64,000 nt of DNA from Selaginella moellendorffii (Eukaryota > Streptophyta > Lycopodiopsida > Selaginellales > Selaginellaceae). The notes under the pieces were generated by a model. The model was not told the DNA's origin, searched no databases, and was given only the letters and a program-made list of their open reading frames with translations. The stretch spans positions 3,259,444-3,323,443 of the forward strand of contig NW_003314264.1 in NCBI RefSeq assembly GCF_000143415.4, written 5' to 3'. The translations under genes were made by a program, and so were the position numbers. Below, one piece after another: positions 55,202-64,000 of this stretch; positions within the stretch are counted from its first letter, which is position 1, and every line of letters begins with the position of its first letter.

Positions 55202-58200
55202 CTTCCTAGGCATGGTTATGAGTGGATCAACCAAGACTGTAGGGATTAGTCTTGAGGTTTGGTCAAAGATGAGACTGAAAAGAGAGTTATCAGGGACGAA
55301 GGATCAAATATGTAAATCATCTTCTCTTCTTGAAGAGATGATTCGCAACAAGGTGTGACTCATTGCCTATATTCACATTATGCAATCAAGAGTCCCTATC
55401 TTGATGCATGTTGGAAATGATGGTCTTACAAGTGGTAAGTCGTGGGATGGATAGCGGTGAAGCGCTATACCATTTTGTCTAGGCTTACTATTGAAGACTT
55501 GGGTTGTAATGCTCAATTCTTTTCTAGGAAACCTTGCTATTGCTCCTTTGAGTAGTCTGGTGTTGGATTGGTTTTGAGTTTGGTCAGAAAGAGAGTAGTA
55601 TGAGCTTATCCATGTTTTGAACAAAAGTTAATGGTGTTAAGTGTTGAAAATCTCTATCGGTGGAGTGTGGCATTTATGTTACATTTTGTCAAATTAGGTT
55701 AGCACTTGATACTCACATGAACCTTTGAAGCAATGACATTGGCATTGTTCGTGGTGTTGCTTGATTGATAATCAAGTCATTGTGATACTTATATCATGTG
55801 AATAATGTGTTTACGAAGTTGCTTGGTGAAATAATGATTAACCCCAAAGTGGTTGATGGTGAAGCTAGTCTACTTGCACGTAATAGTATTATAGTAGCTT
55901 TTACCAGATTCTTACCAGAATTGAAAGCCTCTAATTGTTTTCTTTAAGAGAGCTTCCTTTGCAGAAGATTCAAGCTGAAGCCGAGATCAATTAGTCTAGA
56001 GAATGTATATCACAATAAGGGTAATTAGATAAAAAAATTCATTCTTCTTGATAATAGTGTGGAAGAGAATGGAATTCAATGGGATCTTGATAAATGTATA
56101 AGTCAAGAAATTCTAGTTATAGGATCTCTGAAGTGAGGAGAAGAGAGTACATCAGTATATGGCCAACTATGCAAGGAGTGAAAGATGAAATTGTTATTCT
56201 CTCCAATGATGAAAATGAAGAAAATGAGTTTCTCAACATAACTTCCTAGACAAGGAGGTGCATTCCTTTGGACCAGTTTTTGAAGCAATGGATAAAGCAT
56301 TTTAACAGTCTTGATCATTACGGCTAGAATTGAAGGAGTTCGAGTACATGAGAGTTAAAGAGCTTCCATCTTCCTATAATAAAAATATATTCTTTGAATT
56401 TCCATTGGCTAATTTGTCAAGTAGGAAGATGGGCATAGAGACACATATAATTGATGTAGGGTAAAAACGACCCACTTCCCCTATTTCAACAAATTTATGT
56501 TTATAGTCCATTGTGGTGAACAATTTGAATGTGTCGCTAAGAAATACATTTTTGATCATGGCAAGAATATGTGTTTTTTTTAAAGGCTCCGCAATCAATC
56601 CCCTAGGCATAATGAGGTTGTTATAAGGTTTAAATGTCATAAATGCAAAGTAACACATATGTGTCAAACATGTTGCAATGCAAGGATGTATTACTTTCTT
56701 TCATGGGATGGTTGTTTAGACAAAGCAGTAGTGCATGTTAAACACCACCAACATGTAATAAAGGAAGGAATCCATTGTGATTCTTTTCACAATTTGAAAG
56801 CTACCATTACTATAGAGGTTAGGAAAAAAAGTGCCGCAACTCTAAAATGTGTTCAACAATCTGTACTAAAGGACTATATGGTGGATACGTTGCTATAATT
56901 TGATAGCAAAAAAGAGTTCATATAGAAAAACTTGAAGGACCTACTTCAAAATATAGAACTTGTGATAAATTTAAACAGGTATAAGATTAATATTTAACTC
57001 TACTTTATCACTAATAACACACTTTTTTGGCAGAATAAAGAACCGGATGTGAGAAGGGTAAGATAAAAAGCTTCAATTTGGATTGGATGCAATTTTGGAG
57101 CTAAAGAGAAAATGTTCTTATGTAGGAGCTTGTTTGTCAGTCAAGTGACTTTAAACAATCAACACCTTTTCATCTTAAAAATGTCAACCCTTGGTTTTGC
57201 TTCTGGTGTGGACCTTGTATAATAAATGGATATGGATGGAGATAGGGACTTGGCTAATTCCTAGATCCATTTTAACCACATGGAATGAGTTTTAGGCTAG
57301 TCAACTATAGAAGCCCATGTTTATGATCATAAATAAGTGGTTTTTCATTTTTTAAGAATTCCATACCAATTTACATTATACCTATTTCTTCTATAGGTTG
57401 TAATATAACTTGACTATAGTTATAGCCAAATTCAAGGTCTAGGGTTGTCAAGCTCAAATTATCTTTTGGATATATATGTTTGAGGTTGTTAAACAACAAA
57501 CTGGAAAGAAACCCAACTTCCGTGGTTTCATGGCAAATGTTGATGGTGCTAACTAGTTGGCTATGCATTAAGTGTTTGGAGGTGATAAAGTCAACTATTA
57601 CAAAGTAAAAAGAAGAGTTGTAAGTGTTATTAGGCAAAGAGTGTCAACAAATATTGCTGATACATCAAATCTAACTTCCATCATAAGTTCAAGCAACTTT
57701 GTTGAGAGTGAATTAACACACCAACTAAAAAGGGGCACAAAGCAAAGGCAAATGAAATGTATATATTGTAGCGTAAAGGAGAAAAAGTGCTAATTCAACA
57801 CATTCCATAGATGGAGTGTTAGCTTGCATGGTGGGAAGTTTGAATATTTCAATGGGGCCATTATATTTTCTGTATAAGCTTTCTCTCATTTTCTTTCTTG
57901 GCACATTCAAATGTTATATTTTTTCTAGGATCAACCATTTGATGATATTGCACTTACACTAACAATTAATCTCTCTGAGAGCAAATAATAGAGTTAGAAA
58001 GCTTCCAAAGTAGGGAAAGGAAAAGTGTCCCTCTATAAAGCTATGCTCTCCGACCTCACTAGATCTCTTGAACAGTCATCAAAAGTTTTGGCTGCACAAG
58101 AAACAAGGTTTACTGGTATAGGTCTAAACTTAGATAGCATTTGAGAGTGGGTTGGTAAAAGTACAATATTAACAACAAGATCAATGTCTAAGATGGTGGA

Positions 58201-59663
58201 GGAAGTTGTTGTTGGAGCTTCTATGGAATCAAGTTATGAACTACTTGGGGACATGAGGACAACCTATATAAAGTGTCAACAAACATTTTATGGGCCCAAT
58301 ATCATTCCTTTCAACTCTCACTATCCAAAGTGTGACTACCATTCTATTCCACAACACCAAAGAAAAACTAAGGAATATGGAGTGGAGGAGGTGCTAGTTG
58401 TTACACAAGTAAATCCAATGCCATAGGTTGAAAAAGTTATTGTTTCTGAGCTAGTTTTTCATATCAACTGGGCAATTCAAAAAGTTAGCACCAAAAGCAA
58501 TGTGCCTTCCTCTGGAATGATTAGGAGTTGTGGTCAATGTCTTACATTTGTATGCTTAGGTTTGAGTTCTTCAGTAGTGCCATGTTTTTAGGGCTATCAA
58601 GATCTAAAGGTAAAGGGCTGCTAGTCTTACTATTATAAAATTGATATTACTTATACAAGATGGATCCACAACTCAATTATTGTGAAGCTAGATTCTGTGC
58701 TAGAGGAGTGGCTAGTTAAATGAAGTTACAATCTTTTGAAATAAGAGATTGAAAGTCTGGAGAGAGCAGGTTTCAAACTAAAAACTTCCTCAAATGTTGC
58801 TTTTGATATTGCTATACCACTAATGTCAATATTAGACTGGTATATATGATCAACTAGAAATGGGAAAGTTGTACAATATAAGTCTTCCATTTCGAAAGGT
58901 GTGCAAGAGAAGATCAAGTTAGCAAACGAGTTGAAATGCATAATCATAAAGACAAACTACATTAATGTTATAGTTAAGGAGTTTGTTGTTGTGACTAAGT
59001 TATTAAAGGGTATAAGTTATACTGTTAGAATTTGTGAAAATCCATTCTGTACTTATCTAAATTTTACATAAAGGGAGAACATGAGAAAGGTATATTTAGC
59101 CTGCAAGCACATCTAATAAATTTTTATGTAGAAACTAAACCAAAATCGTAAAATCAACTATCATATCCACTAAGCAAGCCTTACAGTTGTAGAGTTTTAG
59201 AAGTTTTTTTAGATTGCTTTTAGTGTTTAGATCATATTTATATTTGTATTTTATTGGTTAAATTTACTTGGAAATATAGATTAAATCAAAATTTGAAAGA
59301 TGAAAAAATATTGGTTCAAGATAAACCATTTTCTTGTGTTTGCAAAGTCATAAGCTCATAAGCTCAAAACCTACCTGAGCTCCTTAGTGGGGACCAAAGA
59401 AAGGATATTTAAGAAAAGTGTTCCCCATGACTCTAGGCACTTTTAAAGATATTAAGGTGTGGTTATGGGATAACCACTTCTAGACGGATGGCTCAGTCTT
59501 TAGAAGACAGAATTGTAGCATAAGTGGTTTTGAATTACTAATGAGACAAAGGTGAATGAACATAGTTTTAGTGTAATGAGTTGATATGCTAATGGTACCT
59601 TTAGGTGTTTATAGTGGGATTGGGCACATAGCATTTAGACCAAATGTAAAAGTAAAATGACAT
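55202..59663. other. AT-rich region without a recognised gene
   Basis: About 4.5 kb of low-GC sequence hold only short, interrupted frames (for example 56659-56898 +, with Cys and His residues). I recognise no domain. It looks like old, decayed repeat DNA. Confidence 0.4.
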
Positions 59664-60345
59664 TGTAGTGCATTTTATCTCTCTCCTTTTCAACAAATTA
59701 AAAAAGGGTTAGTTGCTTGATGAGAGAGCATTTAGTAGTTATTATATCCCCTACTGTTCTAAGGATTCACAATGATAGTATATTCAAATTTCATCCTATA
59801 ATTATATGCATTACACCCACCCCCCTTCAGAGATATCATCTTTATTGAATATTGGCTAACAATCTCTATTAAGTTAAGGGGAACTAGCATTTCCATTTTC
59901 GCACTAAATCTACTAATCATTCCATTGTATAGACTAAATATTCCATATGAGCCAACTAATCGGTCACTCATACCACAATCCCATGATGGGAGCTAACTAG
60001 TCATCCACCTGTATCATAGTCCAATAAGTACATTTGTCTATGGGTGCTCCACAAGAAGAAGGATATATGCATGGATGCTTAATATCTACAATTTCAAATT
60101 TAGGGGTAGGAATATACCTTGCTCAAGGGTAATTTTATTTTAAGTATTCATTAATCAATGGGAATCAAACCTATACCATTTACTCTAATACCACATATAA
60201 CATATTTATCTTTCTTCCCTTAAACCAACTAGAAAAGAGGCACTTGCTTGATGAGAAAGCCCTTAGTGGCTATTTTATCCCCTAAGATTCCAAGGATTCA
60301 TAGTGACAGTATATTCAAATCTCATCCCATAAAAAATACACTATA
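59664..60345 (-). mobile_element. TRIM element, copy 2
   Basis: This is a diverged minus-strand relative of the element at 39778-40606. The left (3') LTR is 59664-59814 (TGTAGTGCATTTT...GCATTACA), with the polypurine complement cccaccccccttcag right beside it. The right (5') LTR is about 60196-60345, with worn ends. The PBS at 60182-60193 reads TGGTATTAGAGT on the minus strand, two changes from the perfect site. The internal part is about 380 bp and lacks the tandem duplications of copy 1. Confidence 0.8.
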
Positions 60346-60383
60346 GGCATAAAAGTCATTTATAGGGCTAACAAGTCCTCAAG

Positions 60384-60481
60384 TCGGGAATAAAACTTAT
60401 AAAGGCTGTGAATGAAACTCCTTTAAGTGGTCAAAGATGAGGTTAAGTGACTAAAATAGAATGAAAAACTTAGTTACTTAC
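60384..60481 (+). repeat. LTR end fragment of the LARD-like family
   Basis: The stretch from cttataaaggctgtgaatgaaactcc to aaaaacttagttacttaca matches the complement of the first 95 bases of the LARD LTR (TGTAAGCGACTAAATTTTCC...). It ends in TTACA exactly like an LTR terminus and is an older, plus-oriented fragment. Confidence 0.7.
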
Positions 60482-60898
60482 ATCTAAATAATTCTCCAAG
60501 GGTATTCTTCAATACCACTAAATTTTTATTTTATATATACAAGGCTACTACAAACCACTTGAACAAATCCATCCCAAAAATCATATTAAATCCCATAATG
60601 TCCAAAATAGTAAAATCCATATCAACTTTTCACGTTCTTATTTCAATTCATACTTGTCAAATGTAATGCACCTTATCTTTTTCCCCTTATAACAATTATA
60701 AAAAAAAGAAATTAAGCAAAAGAAAACTAATAAACCAAGCTAATTATGTTTGGTTATATAGATATTTAAGAATTCCTTCTTTATGCTCATTTAACCAAGT
60801 ACAAATGCTAAGTCAAGTTTACTAACACTTGAAGAAAAGGGATTGATAAAAGGTTTAGCAATATTGACCTCTTTTGGAAACTTTGAAAATTTTGTCAT

Positions 60899-60957
60899 TG
60901 GAAACTTTGAGGGATAAATGGGGATAAAATAGTCACTAAAGGCTCTTTTATCAAACT
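60899..60957 (+). repeat. TRIM LTR fragment
   Basis: The segment ggaaactttgagggataaatggggataaaatagtcactaaaggctc matches the middle of the TRIM LTR at 39833-39885. The ends are gone. Confidence 0.6.
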
Positions 60958-62536
60958 AAAGTTTTTAAATTTCTTGCTATTTAGTAGAAAAAGATACATT
61001 TGGCAAACCTTTCAATAATAAATCTTCTAGAATGAGATTACTGACAGTGTGGTTCATTTAAATATTCTTCAATGGTCACATCTTCATCCTTTATATTTTC
61101 TCCCTAATTCAGATTGCTGCTAAATATTAGTGAGTTTGAGAGGCTTTGACTACCTAGTATTGGCTGGGCAATTACTAGTCATAATAGGAGCACAGCCTAA
61201 ACCTTGGAAGACATGCTTTCAGGAAATATTAGGTGGAAGGGCATTATTGCTTGCTTAGTTCACAGCTAGCACAAGTAGTGGCTGGTGGATCAAAAGCGCA
61301 AGTGAGCTAAGCACTTGGTGATGTCCCAAGCCATTTACTTTTCCGAGTGGCTCTTTCTCCTTGATACAGAAAATCCTTGGGGAGTACTAATCTTAATTCC
61401 ACTCTGGAATGAAAACCCAGTAAATATGACACATGTGACATGTATGTCAAGGAAGTGGGGCAAAAGGGATTGACACGCTTGCTCTTCTCTCGTGCTGCAA
61501 CCAAGCATGGAGTGTGCTATGAGTTTGCATCCTGGACTCCAGCGTGGAGCTCTCCATGGGGATCCATCTACCGAATCATCCATGGGGAAGCCAAGAGCAG
61601 GGTTGCTGCTGTGATCTATCAGAAGGCACATTGGATTCAGCAAAAGTGACAATAGATACTCATCAACTTTGTCATACATTGCAGGTTTTTTTTTCTAGAA
61701 CTGCATTCAAAAATTGCTTTGAAAATATTCCTACTAATGAATTCAAAGCAAAGTAGATTTTTTCTCTCTCACTCACCATTTTGGTAAATTCTCTGTGTTA
61801 ATAGATACTACATTGGCTATGCTGGATGTAAAGCTATGCCGAGTTAGTAGTAGCTACTTTACTGTGAGAACATCATTTCAAGATGCAAGAATGAAGTTGG
61901 TTTTCGAGAGTTGGCAAGTTCTACCACAAACTTTATGAGACACATTTGTATGGTGCTAAAGGAATTAAAAAGGAAAAAAGTATGCTAATGGATAATTGCT
62001 ATTAGGGGATCGATATTTTTTCGTTTTACCCCTTATTTAAAACTCATGGGTTGACATGGTTTTTTACTATCGTGGCAAAAACTGGTGGTCGTGAGTCCTC
62101 ACAATCATCTTCGGGTGGGTTCGAGATCACTTGCACAACATTGGATAACCTTAGTTTAGTTAAACCACAAATCACTGAGCCTTAAGCAAAGCGTTAGCAT
62201 ATTTCAACAATCTATTCTATCAGTGCCGCGAGATTTTCCGACGATAGCCACTGTAAGATCACACGATGGTTAATTCCGCAGAAGAGAGTCGAGTCAACAT
62301 TACCGGAAAAGAAAAACGCTTGAGAGTCCATACGAGTTCTCCTCCTCCATTTTCTCATTGACTTGACCTGAAACAACGAAAGAGATGAAAACTTGCCTTT
62401 ACGGAAAGCATACCTTTATGCATGTTAGATCGTCCCTCGCGCTTCTCCTAGCTAGACTCTCAACAAAGGAACTCTAAGAAATCCACACTTAGAAGACAAT
62501 CATACAAGAGCATGAAAGTCTTACTTTGATCGAAGC
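60958..62536. other. Spacer before the GYF gene
   Basis: No supported gene. Open frames around 61307-61679 on both strands match nothing I know. The right end is the 3' flank of the GYF-domain gene. Confidence 0.4.
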
Positions 62537-64000
62537 TCACATATCATCCACGTACTGGATCTCTCCCATGAGCATTCGGTTGCTCGCGACGCTAAATCCC
62601 AGAAGAGACGGGTCCACTATCTTCTTGCCTTTCTTTGTTTTCTTCTTGGAAACAGTCTGACTGCCTCCCTCGACTTTGGCATCGCTTTTAAGCCCGCTGT
62701 TGAATACTTGGAGCATCTGCGGTGTCATGAGCTCCCGACACCGTAAGAATTCGCCTTTGAAAGCCTGGGCGTCGGAGCTTTCTCCAAGATACTGAGTCAG
62801 GGAACGCTCCGCCTCAAGCACGGACGGGAGCGAAACACAGTAATCAAGCTGCCTCATATCTTCAACCACACAAAGAAAGAAAGCGATCAGATTCCATGTA
62901 TCAGAAAGCCCAAGCACGTACCACTGCTGCCAGTAAGTTCCTTGATTTGTGTCTCACACCAGCTTCGAAAGGACTTTACATCAGCAGCCGTGAGAAGACT
63001 TTGTGGAGCGAGGGGCATCACAGAGCCTGCATCTCAAGTTTAAGAAAACAGAATCACCTCAACCGAGAGATTACCTTGCTGGTTGCTCGGAACTAATCCG
63101 TTCGAAACAATATCTACAAGACTGTCCACAAGCAGCGGTTAGAAACCAGCTAGGACTAAAAAAGAGGAACACTTACTCAGGTTTTACATTCGTTGGCGCT
63201 GACGTATTCTCACTAGTTAAGAAATCCTGTATCCCTGTGTGAACTCTGCTTTGTGAGGCGTCAGCTTGCAAAGGTCTGGTGGATGACATTTGCATACCGT
63301 TCTCGAGCTTCCCAGCTTGCGTGCTAGACAAGTCCACGGGAGTCGCTAGCTTCATCTTTCTGTTCTCCACCTCTCTAACAGGCGCATGAAAACCATCAGA
63401 CACGAAGCCATCATAGGAAGGAAAACTACCAGATAGGAACCCCTTTTGCACTTCAACTCCCTGTTGATTCAGAGGCGCTGAGTGCTTCAAGTAGCTGTCT
63501 GGCATACTAGCAGGGATGTTGTTACTGAACACTCCATTGTGCTGCAGTCCACCCCGCCACTTGAAGTTTTCAGGCTCTGCCGTGTTATTCCAGAGTGATG
63601 GCTGCAGCTCACGTTCTATTGATACTTTTCTTTCGTGAAGTTGCTGGTTCCTCATTAGCTGCTGAAGCATGTACTCCTGAGATGACAAGCCCTGACGATC
63701 CATCTTATGGTTGTGTACCACCTGATCCGCTATTCCCAAACCCAGCGAAGCCTGATTGCGCTCTAAGCTCTTCAAATACTGCTCTTGCATCATCTGCTCT
63801 TCCCATGACGGTATCCGAGAGGATGGATTTCCTGCCCCTGATATGATAGCCTGAAGTGCCTCCTTTGTTAAACCTTGATGAACTTCATTCCTTGGTTGCG
63901 GAAAAAAATTCTCGCTGGAGACCCTCTGCAACCCCGCAAGCGTCTGGAGTTCCAGCTGCTCAAGACGATCGCGCTCTTCGAAACCATGGCCAGGAAGACG
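62537..64000 (-). CDS. GYF-domain protein (EXA1/PERQ-like), 3' part, truncated by the window
   Basis: Plant EXA1-type GYF proteins bind proline-rich partners and repress translation of some mRNAs. Only the C-terminal part is present; the gene enters from the right, and the frame is open at 64000 (FEERDRLEQLELQTLAGLQRV). A large exon ends near 63172 (Gln-, Met- and Ser-rich, with IPSWEEQMMQEQYLKSLERN). Small exons follow, with borders at 62922|62859 giving FRSWCETQIKELTGSSDMRQL, the conserved SWC...L-G-DD region. The last exon carries a lysine-rich patch (KKKTKKGKKIVDPSLLGFS) and ends in SNRMLMGEIQYVDD, the conserved family C-terminus (VLDPSLLGF...R...GEI). The GYF domain itself is not in the window. 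Confidence 0.85.

Noticed and set aside
56659-56898. A short Cys/His-containing frame as a zinc-finger transposase remnant
   Set aside because: The spacing of Cys and His does not match a known finger, and no catalytic residues or inverted ends are seen nearby.

Overview
This is nuclear DNA of a land plant. The genes are compact, with introns of about 50-150 bases and GT-AG borders, separated by large blocks of LTR retrotransposons. The plant-type gene set, very short introns and short gene spacing fit a lycophyte such as Selaginella. That organism call is inference; no database search was possible.

Layout. 1-950: AT-rich spacer with a tandem repeat. 951-20192: gene-dense block, in order MED7 (-), a phytocyanin (+), an alpha-kleisin RAD21/SYN (+), an intronless protein kinase (+), an intronless GT4-like glycosyltransferase (+), a SURP/G-patch splicing protein (-) divergent from a PCF11-like 3'-end processing factor (+), a non-specific phospholipase C (+) and a Shewanella-like PPP phosphatase SLP (-). 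20250-20852: the remains of a TRM10 gene. 20852-23093: AT-rich spacer.

23094-36879 is a nest of retroelements. A complete but disabled Ty3/gypsy element (174-bp LTRs, CCTA flanks) lies head to head with a 5' half of the same family. That half is cut by pieces of a chromodomain-bearing gypsy element (chromovirus) whose two 1.14-kb LTRs are inverted. A 519-bp LINE-like insert with a 17-bp target duplication sits inside the chromovirus. 36880-41417 holds decayed LTR relics and a TRIM element.

41418-43905 is an inverted duplicate of the 18.77-20.85 kb block. Here TRM10 is intact and SLP is wrecked, the mirror image of the first locus. 44429-55020 is a third member of the short-LTR gypsy family, split by a 7.58-kb non-autonomous LTR element (LARD-like: 1.74-1.79 kb LTRs, iMet-type PBS, no coding capacity, AAGAG target duplication). 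55021-62536 is AT-rich and mostly decayed, with a second TRIM copy and LTR fragments. 62537-64000 is the 3' part of a GYF-domain (EXA1/PERQ-like) gene that runs off the window.

Several host genes belong to RNA or chromatin housekeeping (MED7, RAD21, SUGP1-like, PCF11, TRM10, GYF). The points most worth following are the reciprocal gene loss between the two inverted duplicates, the LARD-like element and the TRIM family.
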